A stretch of DNA of 64,000 nucleotides from Paenibacillus terrae (lineage in GTDB: Bacteria > Bacillota > Bacilli > Paenibacillales > Paenibacillaceae), in contig NZ_JTHP01000011.1 of assembly GCF_000943545.1 (NCBI RefSeq), forward strand, positions 42,874-106,873. The letters run 5' to 3'. The notes below the pieces were generated by a model, which was given only the letters and a program-made list of their open reading frames with translations, was not told the origin of the DNA and searched no databases. Position 1 is the first letter of the stretch; each line of letters begins with the position of its first letter. The translations under genes and the position numbers were made by a program. Positions 41,901 to 51,022 of this stretch are shown one piece after another.

Positions 41901-43283
41901 TTGTTGATTACTTCGGAACATGTTCATTTTATCGGTATCGGCGGTTACGGGATGAGCGCGATTGCTCGGGTCATGCTGGAGATGGGATATACCGTGACAG
42001 GCTCAGATGTGGCATCACAGGAGCTGACAGAAAAACTGGCGGCGAAAGGTGCAAAAATATATCTCGGGCACACGCCTGAGCACGTTACAGGGGCGGACAT
42101 CGTCGTTTATTCGACGGCACTGTCCCGTGACAATGTGGAGCGGGTGGCAGCAGAGGAATTGAATATTCCGACCCTGCATCGTTCCCAGATGCTCGCACGG
42201 TTGCTTAACGAGCGTAAGGGAGTAGCTGTTGCGGGAGCGCACGGCAAAACGACAACCTCCTCGATGATCGCTTTGGTCATGGAGAGATGTAATGTCGATC
42301 CAACATACATTATTGGTGGCGAAATCACGAATTTGGGGACGAATGCCAAAGCAGGCAAAAGCGAGTTTGTCGTTGCCGAAGCGGATGAGAGCGATGGTTC
42401 TTTTCTGCAATATCATCCTTGGCAAGGTATCGTGACCAATATTGAAGCCGATCATTTGGAAAATTATGATGGCGACTTTAATCGTCTGAAAAATGCCTAT
42501 GTACAGTTCTTGGGTCAAATCCGGCCGGATGGCGCGGCTATCGTATGTGCTGATGATCAGAACGTACGGGAAATGCTGCCTCAGATTCAGACTCGAGTCA
42601 TTACCTATGGAGTCGAGCATGAAGCAGATTATACGGCAACGGATATCCAGTTGGGCGACCGTCGTTTAAGCTTTACCATGAATCGCAAAGGGACGGCGCT
42701 CGGAACCATCGAATTGTCTGTACCGGGTAAACATAATCTGTACAACGCTATGGCTAGTGTGATTTCTTGCTTGGAAGCAGGCATCCCATTTGAGCAAATT
42801 GCTGCGGCTATTGTGGAGTTTCACGGAGCAAAGCGTCGTTTTCAGGTGCTAGGCGAAAGCAATGACATTCTTGTTATTGATGACTATGCTCATCATCCAA
42901 CAGAGATTGAGGCTACGATTAGTGCAGCTACAGTGACTGGCAAGCGTATTATTGCTGTTTTCCAGCCGCAACGCTACAGCCGAACTTTTTTCCTGCTGGA
43001 TGCGTTCAGTCGTGCGTTCAGTGAGGCGAATGAAGTCATTATTACCGACATTTATTCTCCAGCGGGAGAAAAACAAATTGAAGGTGTGCATTCTTCGAAG
43101 CTCGTGGATTTAATCGTAAAGAACAGCAACGCGAATGCCATCTATCTGCCAACCAAGGAAGCTGTTATCGACGAGCTGAAGGATCGTCTTCAGCCGGGCG
43201 ATCTTGTGCTGACAATGGGCGCGGGAGATATCTGGAAAGCAGGCGACGCGCTAGCACGTCATCTGCGCGAGCAGCAAGTGTAA
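41901..43283 (+). CDS. murC: UDP-N-acetylmuramate--L-alanine ligase
   Basis: The 460-residue enzyme adds L-alanine to UDP-MurNAc, the first peptide step of peptidoglycan synthesis. It starts with [18 protein letters not shown], has the ATP motif [13 protein letters not shown], the EADESDGSF metal site and [10 protein letters not shown]. The start is a TTG at 41901 or 41904; no ATG or GTG gives a full N-terminus. A terminator follows. B. subtilis has comC, not murC, after folC. Confidence 0.95.
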   Translation: MLITSEHVHFIGIGGYGMSAIARVMLEMGYTVTGSDVASQELTEKLAAKGAKIYLGHTPEHVTGADIVVYSTALSRDNVERVAAEELNIPTLHRSQMLARLLNERKGVAVAGAHGKTTTSSMIALVMERCNVDPTYIIGGEITNLGTNAKAGKSEFVVAEADESDGSFLQYHPWQGIVTNIEADHLENYDGDFNRLKNAYVQFLGQIRPDGAAIVCADDQNVREMLPQIQTRVITYGVEHEADYTATDIQLGDRRLSFTMNRKGTALGTIELSVPGKHNLYNAMASVISCLEAGIPFEQIAAAIVEFHGAKRRFQVLGESNDILVIDDYAHHPTEIEATISAATVTGKRIIAVFQPQRYSRTFFLLDAFSRAFSEANEVIITDIYSPAGEKQIEGVHSSKLVDLIVKNSNANAIYLPTKEAVIDELKDRLQPGDLVLTMGAGDIWKAGDALARHLREQQV

Positions 43284-43324
43284 CAAGCATGCATAAAGTG
43301 TTACGCCGATGAAATACAACCATC

Positions 43325-43369
43325 AAGGGTATTCCGAACACGAAACGTGTCTTCGGGATACCCTTTTTT
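43325..43369 (+). terminator. Terminator after murC
   Basis: AAGGGTATTCCGAA pairs with TTCGGGATACCCTT, followed by a T-run, ending the valS-folC-murC unit. Confidence 0.85.
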
Positions 43370-43449
43370 GTAATGTCCGGGGCATATTTTATCTTCCTGA
43401 CTCATACAACAGACTATGAGGAAGTATGGGACAAGGAGGGAGCGCATCC

Positions 43450-44718
43450 GTGAACAAGGCAAAGATGACATTCCGGTTCGAGCAACAGACGCCGGAGACA
43501 AGCCGTGAGGAAAAGCTACAGGTGCTTCCATATAAAACCGGGCCGATAACTAGCCAGCAGCGTGAAACAAATAAAGAAGCGGAACGGTATGAAAGCGAGA
43601 AACAGTATCAAGCTGCTAACCAGCATGAAAGAGCGGAAAGAATTAACGGCATAGGTGCAAACAGCGGGACTGAACGAATTTCAGAAATTAACGAGCCTCT
43701 GGGCGTGAATAGACCTAGTACGAGGCGGCGTTTTGCTCCTGCCCCCATCGTGAAGGAAGGATGGGATGATCCGTTTGGGCGATCAGCAGCTTCCTGGTCA
43801 GATACGGATTTTCTGCCAGATCGTACGGAAGAGGATGAAGAAGAAACTCATCGTTCCAGTCAAGAGTACCGAAAGCGTCCGCCCCATCCCTCCAGATGGA
43901 AGCTGATTGGCTCAGTAGCCAGTGCGTTGATGACCGGGGGGATGTTTGGATACATCATGTTGCTGCTTTTTAACGGAGGTGGAGCTGTTCCTGGATCAGA
44001 TCCGTCAACAGAAGAGGCTATTCCGGTTTTTAAAGAATCCGTTAGTACACATACACCATCTGTAAAAGAGAATTCCGCTCCTGTTACAGTTGTATCGGCT
44101 CAGGTCCCCCCACAAACCTATTACCTGCTGCAATACGGAGTATTCAGCACCCCTGAACGGGCTTTGCAAGCAAAGGAAGAGCTGTTGAAGGCAGGCATTG
44201 CCGCCGGTGGGGACACCGAGGATCAGAACCGAGTCTATGCAGGAATATCGCCAGACAGGGAACAGGCCAAGCTGCTCAGCAATCAACTGAAAACACAAGG
44301 AGTTGAGCTGTATGTCCGTGAGCTTCAACTGCCAGGATTCGAAAAAGCAGCTTTTGGGGGCGATGGTGAAAAGCTCACTACCTTTTTTCAGCTAAGTAGC
44401 ACTTTGGTCGGCAAGCTGAGCGGGCTTTCCTCATCCTTGCTTGAAGCAGGCGGATCAGGTAAGGCAAATACCACCGAAATGAAGGAACTGAACGATCTGC
44501 ATCAGCAGTGGACACAAAATATCGCTGCGCTTCCCTCCGGTCTGCCGAAGGAAGCGGCTGCTTCCGCATCCACGCTGGAAAAGGCGATGAACAGTGCAGT
44601 CTCGGCACTTGGAGAATATAACAAGAACACAGCCAAGGAGCATATTTGGGAAATTCAGTCTTCGATGATGGAATATGTTTTGCATGAGAAGGAATTTATA
44701 CAATTCATAAAACAATAG
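43450..44718 (+). CDS. spoIIB: Stage II sporulation protein B-like, SPOR domain
   Basis: The 422-residue protein has a polar N-terminal half, one membrane span (about residues 155-178, WKLIGSVASALMTGGMFGYI) and a SPOR domain outside (about 220-295, TYYLLQYGVFSTPERALQAK to VELYVREL). SPOR domains bind denuded septal glycan. In B. subtilis SpoIIB helps engulfment begin at the septum and its gene also sits just before maf. GTG 43450 has AAGGAGGG 9 nt upstream. The last 120 residues form helices of unknown role. Confidence 0.8.
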   Translation: MNKAKMTFRFEQQTPETSREEKLQVLPYKTGPITSQQRETNKEAERYESEKQYQAANQHERAERINGIGANSGTERISEINEPLGVNRPSTRRRFAPAPIVKEGWDDPFGRSAASWSDTDFLPDRTEEDEEETHRSSQEYRKRPPHPSRWKLIGSVASALMTGGMFGYIMLLLFNGGGAVPGSDPSTEEAIPVFKESVSTHTPSVKENSAPVTVVSAQVPPQTYYLLQYGVFSTPERALQAKEELLKAGIAAGGDTEDQNRVYAGISPDREQAKLLSNQLKTQGVELYVRELQLPGFEKAAFGGDGEKLTTFFQLSSTLVGKLSGLSSSLLEAGGSGKANTTEMKELNDLHQQWTQNIAALPSGLPKEAAASASTLEKAMNSAVSALGEYNKNTAKEHIWEIQSSMMEYVLHEKEFIQFIKQ

Positions 44719-44731
44719 ATTCTCAATGTTT

Positions 44732-44776
44732 TCCGGCAAGGAACTGGAAATAGTTCCCCATGCCGGATTTCTGTTT
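44732..44776 (+). terminator. Terminator after spoIIB
   Basis: TCCGGCA (44732-44738) pairs with TGCCGGA (44761-44767), with an inner GGAACT/AGTTCC stem, then a T-rich tail. Confidence 0.75.
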
Positions 44777-44839
44777 GTATTGCAGTTGAAATCACCGTAT
44801 AATAATGAAGGTGTCAAAAAATGGCGAGGGAAGATCAGG

Positions 44840-45082
44840 ATGAAAAAAAATGTAGGAATGCTTATACTGTTTTTGTTGCTCGGTTGGCTCTTGGGTGCAT
44901 GGATTGCCAAAGCCCTTCAATCGATCAAATTCCTTTCCTTTCTGACCCACCCCACTACGATATCCTGGTCGCCGAGAGCGGATCTGGATATTATCAGCTA
45001 CAACATAACGATAAATTTTGAATTGAGCCTGCTTAGTCTGATCGGCATCATCGCCGCGTTCTGGCTGTACCGCAGGCTCTAA
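44840..45082 (+). CDS. DUF4321 small membrane protein
   Basis: This 80-residue protein has two predicted membrane spans (about residues 5-25 and 60-77) with a short loop between. Length and layout match the DUF4321 family, often found before maf in Firmicutes. Function unknown. ATG 44840 follows GAGGGAAGATCAGG. The longer frame from 44726 would cross the spoIIB terminator. It is 22 bp upstream of maf. Confidence 0.75.
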   Translation: MKKNVGMLILFLLLGWLLGAWIAKALQSIKFLSFLTHPTTISWSPRADLDIISYNITINFELSLLSLIGIIAAFWLYRRL

Positions 45083-45104
45083 CTGATGAAAAGGAGCTTC
45101 CCTT

Positions 45105-45713
45105 ATGGACGGGAAAATTACGCCCCGCATTATTCTGGCATCGACTTCACCGAGAAGGAAGGAATTGCTTTCATTTCTTAGACTGCCCTTTGACGTGATG
45201 CCAAGTCATGCGGATGAAAGCACGCCTGAGAGCTGGACGCCTCAGCAAATTGTGGAGACCCTTGCGGTACGCAAAGCCGAAGTGGTCGTGAGCATTGCCA
45301 GCCAATCCGAAGAAGATGGATTAGTAATTGGCAGTGATACCATAGTCGTGCTGGATGGTTTGGTACTGGGTAAGCCTGTCGACCATGCGGACGCGGTTCG
45401 CATGCTGACAGCATTGCAGGGAAGAACCCACCGTGTATTCACCGGGGTGGCCTGCATATATACCGCAACCGGCAAAACGCTTGTCAGCCACCGCCAAACG
45501 GAGGTTACGATGAAGCCCCTGAGCCATGAGCAAATTGTGGCATATGTGAATACAGGTGAACCTTCTGACAAAGCGGGAGCGTACGGCATTCAGGGTTTGG
45601 GTGCTACGCTGGTGGAATCTATTCAGGGTTGTTATTTTAACGTCGTAGGATTGCCGCTTTCCCTGCTGTCGGACATGTTGTCCGAATTTGGAGTGAGCGT
45701 GTTGCAACCTTAA
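45105..45713 (+). CDS. maf: Maf-type nucleoside triphosphate pyrophosphatase (dTTP/UTP)
   Basis: The 202-residue protein hydrolyses non-canonical or excess nucleoside triphosphates. The N-terminal signature IILASTSPRRKELL, GSDTIVVLDG and the GAYGIQGLGATLVESIQG segment are typical. Family members are linked to septation control. It lies in the usual maf-radC-mreB order. Confidence 0.94.
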   Translation: MDGKITPRIILASTSPRRKELLSFLRLPFDVMPSHADESTPESWTPQQIVETLAVRKAEVVVSIASQSEEDGLVIGSDTIVVLDGLVLGKPVDHADAVRMLTALQGRTHRVFTGVACIYTATGKTLVSHRQTEVTMKPLSHEQIVAYVNTGEPSDKAGAYGIQGLGATLVESIQGCYFNVVGLPLSLLSDMLSEFGVSVLQP

Positions 45714-45726
45714 AGGGGATAAACAT

Positions 45727-46419
45727 ATGTTAGAGTCGCCAACACTGATGCTTCGCGACCTCCCTCATGAAGAACGACCAAGAGAGCGCATGATGACATA
45801 TGGGGCGGATGCTTTGAGCAACGCGGAGTTGCTGGCAATATTACTGCGTACAGGAACACAAAATGAGTCATCGGTGCATTTAGCGCAGCGTATTTTGCAG
45901 CAGGCGGGGAACTTGCGCCAACTGGTGGATATGAGTATGACCGAATTGACCCAGATTAAAGGCATTGGCAATGCCAAGGCGATACAGCTCAAAGCGGGTA
46001 TCGAACTGGGGCGACGGTTGGCATTGTCACGCCATTTGGAGACCCCGGTGATCAGTTGCCCACGGGACGTGGCAGATTTGCTGTTTGAGCAGCTTCGTTA
46101 TTTGCAGAAGGAGCATTTTGTATGCCTGTTCCTGAATACTAAAAATCATGTCATTGCCCAGGAAACGCTATCCATGGGCAGCCTGAATGCCGCCATCGTA
46201 CATCCTCGTGAAGTATTTCGGGCAGCGATCAAATGCAGCAGTGCTTCGATTATTTGCGCTCATAACCATCCGAGCGGTGATCCGAAGCCAAGCCCGGAGG
46301 ATGTCCAGTTGACCCGTCGCCTGATGGAAGCGGGCAACATCGTGGGCATCGACGTGCTCGATCATATCGTGATCGGGGACGGAACCTTCGTAAGTTTGAA
46401 GGAACAAGGTCTGATATAA
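45727..46419 (+). CDS. radC: RadC family protein (JAB1/MPN domain)
   Basis: The 230-residue protein has an N-terminal helix-hairpin-helix region (MTELTQIKGIGNAKAIQLKAG) and a JAB-type metalloprotease-like domain with HNHPSGDPKPSPED, the zinc-binding motif. The name is historical, and its biochemical role remains unclear. It starts at ATG 45727, 13 bp after maf. Confidence 0.94.
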   Translation: MLESPTLMLRDLPHEERPRERMMTYGADALSNAELLAILLRTGTQNESSVHLAQRILQQAGNLRQLVDMSMTELTQIKGIGNAKAIQLKAGIELGRRLALSRHLETPVISCPRDVADLLFEQLRYLQKEHFVCLFLNTKNHVIAQETLSMGSLNAAIVHPREVFRAAIKCSSASIICAHNHPSGDPKPSPEDVQLTRRLMEAGNIVGIDVLDHIVIGDGTFVSLKEQGLI

Positions 46420-46525
46420 TATACTATTTAAATCAAACATTTAAATCCGACCGGCTAGGCCGGCCTGAATAAACCGTTTATACATGGATAACAGATTTCA
46501 GGGAAGAGAAAAGGAGATTAACATC

Positions 46526-47560
46526 ATGCTGGGTGGCTTTACAAAAGATTTAGGAATTGACTTGGGGACGGCAAACACGCTGGTATACGTAAGAGGAAAA
46601 GGGATTGTGGTTCGTGAACCTTCTGTAGTCGCATTACGTACAGACACAAAAACCATTGAAGCGGTTGGTGAATCTGCAAAAAAAATGATTGGTCGTACAC
46701 CGGGGAATATCCGTGCGATCCGTCCGATGAAGGATGGCGTTATTGCGGATTTTGATACGACAGCAACGATGATCAAATATTTTATCCGTCAGGCGCAAGC
46801 TCAACGTTCTTTGTTTCCGCGTCATCCGAACGTGATGGTTTGTGTGCCTTCAGGCATTACTGCGGTGGAGCAGCGTGCTGTTGAAGATGCAACGAAGCAA
46901 GCAGGCGCGCGGGAAGCGTACACGATTGAGGAGCCCTTTGCAGCTGCAATCGGCGCTGATCTTCCCGTATGGGAGCCAACGGGTAGTATGGTTGTCGATA
47001 TCGGCGGAGGTACAACCGAGGTAGCGGTTATTTCTCTGGGCGGGATTGTGACGAGCCGTTCCGTGCGTGTGGCTGGTGATGAAATGGACGAGTCCATCAT
47101 CCAATACGTGAAGCGTCAATATAATCTGATGATTGGTGAGCGGACTTCAGAACAGTTGAAAATGGAAGTCGGGTCCGCAATGCCGCTGGAACAAGTGGAG
47201 ACGTCGGAAATTCGTGGACGTGATCTGGTAACAGGTTTGCCGAAGACGATTACGATTACTTCGGATGAAATCAGTGAAGCGTTGTCCGATACAGTGAATG
47301 CAATTGTGGAAGCAGTCAAAGTGACACTGGAAAAATGCCCTCCCGAGCTGGCGGCGGACATTATGGACAGAGGTATCGTATTGACTGGTGGCGGAGCACT
47401 TTTGCGCAACTTGGACAAGTTGTTGGCGGCTGAAACCGGGATGCCAGTTATCGTAGCGGAAAATCCTCTGGATTGCGTGGCAATCGGCACAGGCAGAGCG
47501 CTGGAAAATATTCATTTGTTCAAATCGCGCAGCAGTTCCGCCGTCCGTTCCAGACGTTGA
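46526..47560 (+). CDS. mreB: Rod shape-determining actin homologue MreB
   Basis: The 344-residue cytoskeletal ATPase guides cell-wall synthesis along the sidewall. Phosphate loops are [17 protein letters not shown] and [18 protein letters not shown], with the adenosine motif [18 protein letters not shown] 46526 follows AAAAGGAGATTAACATC. An upstream in-frame ATG at 46484 has no ribosome site. The mreBCD order is intact. Confidence 0.97.
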   Translation: MLGGFTKDLGIDLGTANTLVYVRGKGIVVREPSVVALRTDTKTIEAVGESAKKMIGRTPGNIRAIRPMKDGVIADFDTTATMIKYFIRQAQAQRSLFPRHPNVMVCVPSGITAVEQRAVEDATKQAGAREAYTIEEPFAAAIGADLPVWEPTGSMVVDIGGGTTEVAVISLGGIVTSRSVRVAGDEMDESIIQYVKRQYNLMIGERTSEQLKMEVGSAMPLEQVETSEIRGRDLVTGLPKTITITSDEISEALSDTVNAIVEAVKVTLEKCPPELAADIMDRGIVLTGGGALLRNLDKLLAAETGMPVIVAENPLDCVAIGTGRALENIHLFKSRSSSAVRSRR

Positions 47561-47576
47561 ATCGGGGGTGTAGGAA

Positions 47577-48437
47577 CTGTTTAAGCTGTTTGGCAATAAA
47601 AGACTATTTATTCTATTGATCGGAATCGTTCTGTTTATTGCCCTCATGGGGATCACACTTGGACAGAGAAATTCCTTAACCTGGCCGGAAAAGTTCGCCA
47701 GAGATTCAATTGGTTTTGTGCAAGGTATCTTCTACAGGCCCGCTTCAGCAATAGCGGGCTTCTTTGAAGATATCGGGAATATGCGGAGCATTTATAGTGA
47801 AAATGAACGGTTGAAAATTGCCGTAGCGCAGTTAACCGCTGAGCAGATTCAGACTTCTAACTTGAAAGAGACAAACGCCAGACTTGAGCAAGAACTGAAA
47901 TTCACCCAAACGCAAAAGTCCAAAAATCAATATGATTATCGTATTGCACAGGTAAATAGCGTCAGTAATGATTCCAAAACGCTTGTCATTGATATTGGTG
48001 AAAAGGACGGGGCCAAGGTTGGTCAGGAAGTCAGATCACTTGAAGGGTTTGTAGGGGTTATTAGTCGCACAGCGAACTTCACTTCTACGGTTACGCTATT
48101 GACTACATTAGACCCTAAAAATCCAAATTCTTATGCTATCGCAGCGACAGCACTAGGCAAGGAAAATAATTCGTTCGGTATGATTGAAAGCTATGATCCG
48201 GCTACGAACAGATTTCAAATGACTCGCATTGAGGAAAATGATCCAATCGCAAAAGGTGATCAGATCATTACGTCCGGAGCAGGCGGGAAGTTCCGTAAAA
48301 ATCTGTTGATCGGTACGGTAGAAAAAATCCAGGTTGGCGAGTTCGGACAAACACGTACAGCGATTATCAAACCCGCAGCCAGCTTCGTGGATTGGAAAGA
48401 ATTGCTCGTTCTTTACACTCCTGAGGTACCGGAATAA
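47577..48437 (+). CDS. mreC: Rod shape-determining protein MreC, probable CTG start
   Basis: The 286-residue membrane-anchored protein links MreB to the wall synthases. A cytoplasmic N-terminus (FKLFGNKRLF) leads into one span (about residues 10-28), then a coiled coil and the extracellular beta domains. In this frame the only codons upstream of the span, after the TAG at 47571, are CTG at 47577 and 47586. GGGGGTG lies 6 nt before CTG 47577. The first ATG/GTG/TTG (TTG 47616) would cut off the basic N-terminus and lacks a ribosome site. The stop overlaps the mreD ATG. Confidence 0.88.
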   Translation: MFKLFGNKRLFILLIGIVLFIALMGITLGQRNSLTWPEKFARDSIGFVQGIFYRPASAIAGFFEDIGNMRSIYSENERLKIAVAQLTAEQIQTSNLKETNARLEQELKFTQTQKSKNQYDYRIAQVNSVSNDSKTLVIDIGEKDGAKVGQEVRSLEGFVGVISRTANFTSTVTLLTTLDPKNPNSYAIAATALGKENNSFGMIESYDPATNRFQMTRIEENDPIAKGDQIITSGAGGKFRKNLLIGTVEKIQVGEFGQTRTAIIKPAASFVDWKELLVLYTPEVPE

Positions 48438-48967
48438 TGAAGATACGCGGTCAGGTTTTAATACTGCTGCTGTTTGTACTGTTTATAGCTGAAGGAACGA
48501 TTCTTCCGTGGCTTCTTCCGGATAGTTGGCATCCAAGAATGGTTCCGAATCTCGTGTATGTCGTCATTTTGTTTGTATCCGTGTATTATAGTCGCCATAC
48601 GGCATTGGTACTGGGTATTGTTTTTGGACTTATTCATGACGTTGTGTATTACGGGTTTATTATCGGACCTTACTCTTTTGCAATGGGATTGTCGGCTTAT
48701 TTGCTGGGGCTGGTATTTACAGCTCGACGTGCGCCGATGCCTATTATGATGGGAGCTGTGCTGCTCGGCAGTTTTCTGCTGGATTCGATGCTTTTTGCCA
48801 TTGATCATCTGTTCCAGTTGAACCATCAGACTTTCGACTGGGCGTTGGCTCAATATATGATCCCTGATTTATTTATCCATTTTCTGTTCGCCCTCATCAT
48901 TTACGTCCCAGTTCGCAAGCAATTGCAGCGTTTGGATATCCGTGTGAAAAAGGAAGAGAAAGTCTAG
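48437..48967 (+). CDS. mreD: Rod shape-determining protein MreD
   Basis: The 176-residue protein has five to six predicted spans and belongs to the elongation machinery with MreB and MreC. Conservation is low across the family; identity rests on topology, size and position. It starts at the ATG overlapping the mreC stop. Confidence 0.92.
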   Translation: MKIRGQVLILLLFVLFIAEGTILPWLLPDSWHPRMVPNLVYVVILFVSVYYSRHTALVLGIVFGLIHDVVYYGFIIGPYSFAMGLSAYLLGLVFTARRAPMPIMMGAVLLGSFLLDSMLFAIDHLFQLNHQTFDWALAQYMIPDLFIHFLFALIIYVPVRKQLQRLDIRVKKEEKV

Positions 48968-49049
48968 GTCTTTTTACACACATTTTGTCCGGGTTAGCAG
49001 GGATTTCACGTTCCGGGGACGAAATGATTGAGATAGGAGGGACAGGCTA

Positions 49050-49712
49050 ATGGCGGTAAAATCGAATCATGTCACGATTAAAGGCATCAAAGACGGCCTG
49101 GTATTCCTTCTGGACGATCAATGCGAGTTTGAGGATTTGCTGGGTGAGCTGCGTTTCAAGCTGGAGCACAGTCATCAAAATATTTTAACCGGCCCGATTA
49201 TTCATGTAGACATTAAGCTGGGAAGCCGGGAAGTGACGGAGGAACAGAAGGAAAGCATTCTGGAGATTTTGAGACAGAAGGGGAATCTGCTCATACGGTC
49301 CGTCGAATCGCCCGGACTGCCTTCGGAGGTGCAGGGAAAAGCTCCCATTCACACCGTGACAGGGATTATCCGTTCAGGCCAGGTGCTTCATCATAACGGG
49401 AATTTGCTCTTTTTGGGAGATGTGAACCCCGGTGGAATTATAACGTGTACTGGTGATATCTATGTCCTCGGTGCCCTGCGAGGTATGGCGCATGCGGGGA
49501 TGGAGGGAAATGGCGAGGCAATTATCGCGGCCTCCTATTTTGCACCAACACAGCTGCGAATTTCCGAAATGATCAGTCGTCCGCCCGATGAATGGGAGAC
49601 GCGTGAATCCGGAATGGAATTTGCGTATCTCAAGGACGGCGCCATGCAAATAGATAAAATGAGTAATATTGTGCGTCTGGGCCGCGATTTTAACGTGTTC
49701 AAAGGGGTGTAG
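49050..49712 (+). CDS. minC: Septum site-determining protein MinC
   Basis: The 220-residue inhibitor of FtsZ assembly has an N-terminal domain (VTIKGIKDGLVFLLDD) and a C-terminal beta-helix domain (SGQVLHHNGNLLFLGDVNPGG, GDIYVLGALRGMAHAG) that binds MinD. A GGAGGGA site precedes ATG 49050. The minD start is 3 bp after its stop. Confidence 0.95.
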   Translation: MAVKSNHVTIKGIKDGLVFLLDDQCEFEDLLGELRFKLEHSHQNILTGPIIHVDIKLGSREVTEEQKESILEILRQKGNLLIRSVESPGLPSEVQGKAPIHTVTGIIRSGQVLHHNGNLLFLGDVNPGGIITCTGDIYVLGALRGMAHAGMEGNGEAIIAASYFAPTQLRISEMISRPPDEWETRESGMEFAYLKDGAMQIDKMSNIVRLGRDFNVFKGV

Positions 49713-49715
49713 CAC

Positions 49716-50513
49716 ATGGGAGAGGCTATCGTCGTCACTTCAGGAAAAGGCGGCGTCGGCAAAACGACGACGTCAGCCAATATAGGAACAGCGCTGGCAC
49801 TGCTCGGCAAAAAGGTGTGCTTGGTGGATACGGATATCGGCTTGCGTAATCTGGATGTTGTTATGGGTCTGGAGAACCGGATTATTTATGATCTGGTCGA
49901 TGTAGCGGAAGGTCGTTGCCGTTTAAATCAGGCTCTGGTCAAGGATAAGCGCTTTGAGGAGCTGTATATGCTGCCTGCTGCTCAAACCAAGGACAAGAGT
50001 GCCGTAACGCCGGAGCAGGTTAAGGATATTATTTTGGAGCTTAAAAAGGATTTTGAGTATATATTGATTGATTGTCCTGCGGGTATTGAGCAAGGCTTCA
50101 AAAATGCTATTGCCGGAGCGGATCAGGCCATTGTCGTAACGACACCGGAAAACGCTGCTGTGCGTGATGCTGACCGGGTTATCGGATTGCTGGAAAGCTC
50201 ACATGTGATCTCACCAAAACTGGTGGTTAACCGTATCCGTAACAGTATGGTCAAATCCGGGGATATGCTGGATATTGACGGCATTTTACAAGTGCTTAGC
50301 ATAGACCTCATTGGGATTGTGCCGGATGATGAAATGGTGATCAAGTCAGCCAATACAGGAGAGCCTACCGTCATGAATCCGGATTCACAGGCAGCGATTG
50401 CCTACCGTAACATTGCTAGACGGATTTTGGGTGACACAGTGCCGCTCATGCAGCTGGATCAGAAGAAAAGCGTGATGACTCGGTTTAAGAAATTTTTTGG
50501 TATGGGTGGATGA
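49716..50513 (+). CDS. minD: Septum site-determining protein MinD
   Basis: The 265-residue deviant-Walker ATPase places MinC at the membrane. Its P-loop is TSGKGGVGKTTTSANIG. DIGLRNLDVVMGLEN and IIDCPAG-type (LIDCPAGIEQGF) segments follow. The C-terminal amphipathic membrane-targeting helix is visible as MTRFKKFFGMG. No terminator lies directly behind; the transcript runs into a structured region. Confidence 0.97.
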   Translation: MGEAIVVTSGKGGVGKTTTSANIGTALALLGKKVCLVDTDIGLRNLDVVMGLENRIIYDLVDVAEGRCRLNQALVKDKRFEELYMLPAAQTKDKSAVTPEQVKDIILELKKDFEYILIDCPAGIEQGFKNAIAGADQAIVVTTPENAAVRDADRVIGLLESSHVISPKLVVNRIRNSMVKSGDMLDIDGILQVLSIDLIGIVPDDEMVIKSANTGEPTVMNPDSQAAIAYRNIARRILGDTVPLMQLDQKKSVMTRFKKFFGMGG

Positions 50514-50551
50514 AGAAAACAGTGGATTATGGCTGGGAGACGGCTCCGCGT

Positions 50552-50663
50552 GTGATTTGATCTTACGATCGCTGTTGCCACGGGATTCTTTTATTTGTAA
50601 AACATTTAGTGGTAAGAATCCCATGGCAAAGGCGAACGCTTCGCTTCTTCAGATTCAAATCAC
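50552..50663. repeat. Long imperfect inverted repeat after minD
   Basis: GTGATTTGA (50552-50560) pairs with TCAAATCAC (50655-50663). A 16-nt arm (50575-50590) pairs with 50614-50629 with one mismatch. Further partial pairing (TCGCTGTTGCC with GGCAAAGGCGA) lies between. Together they form a stem of about 45 bp around a 23-nt AT-rich loop. There is no convincing coding frame. It could be a small non-autonomous element or a structured RNA. Confidence 0.75.
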
Positions 50664-50786
50664 CCGCTTCGCTACTGCCTGCAAAATTCCTACACTGTTT
50701 TAAGTAAGAGTATGGATGTAGAGGAAAGATACGTACGAAGAATTACAGGCTTTCTTAAGCCGCGTAGTCCTTTCATCTTAATAACG
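50664..50786 (+). ncRNA. Candidate structured RNA between minD and spoIVFA
   Basis: A second fold pairs GAAAG (50724-50728) with CTTTC (50770-50774), and has an inner GGCTT-TCTT-AAGCC hairpin (50748-50761). It runs straight into a strong terminator. This may be an sRNA or just the 3' untranslated region of minCD. I do not recognise a known family. Confidence 0.35.
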
Positions 50787-50825
50787 AACACTTAAATAAG
50801 TAATAAACTTATTTAAGTGTTTTTG
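50787..50825 (+). terminator. Terminator of the minCD-side transcript
   Basis: A perfect 15-bp stem (50787-50801 with 50807-50821), loop AATAA, followed by T. It separates minCD and the structured region from spoIVFA. The next 200 bp holds no gene. Confidence 0.9.
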
Positions 50826-51022
50826 GTTTGTCTTTTTAAACTTCTATAAATCCTGAATCTTAATTTCAGACTCACTACATAACCGCCATATATACAGACC
50901 ATCCGGTGCGCTTGCGTCGGATTTTTTCATTTTCAGATACGTAATCCTGAACCGGACAACATAAGTTGAAGCCCGTCCTCATAAGATGTACCAAACATAC
51001 CTCGCTGGGGGGCTGGAACAGG

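Noticed and set aside
50497..50703. Small plus-strand frame after minD
   Set aside because: It starts inside the minD end and crosses the palindrome. No ribosome site or conserved features were seen.
50930..51020. SigE-type promoter before spoIVFA
   Set aside because: CATAC- and CATAA-like words occur, but I found no pair at the correct SigE spacing.
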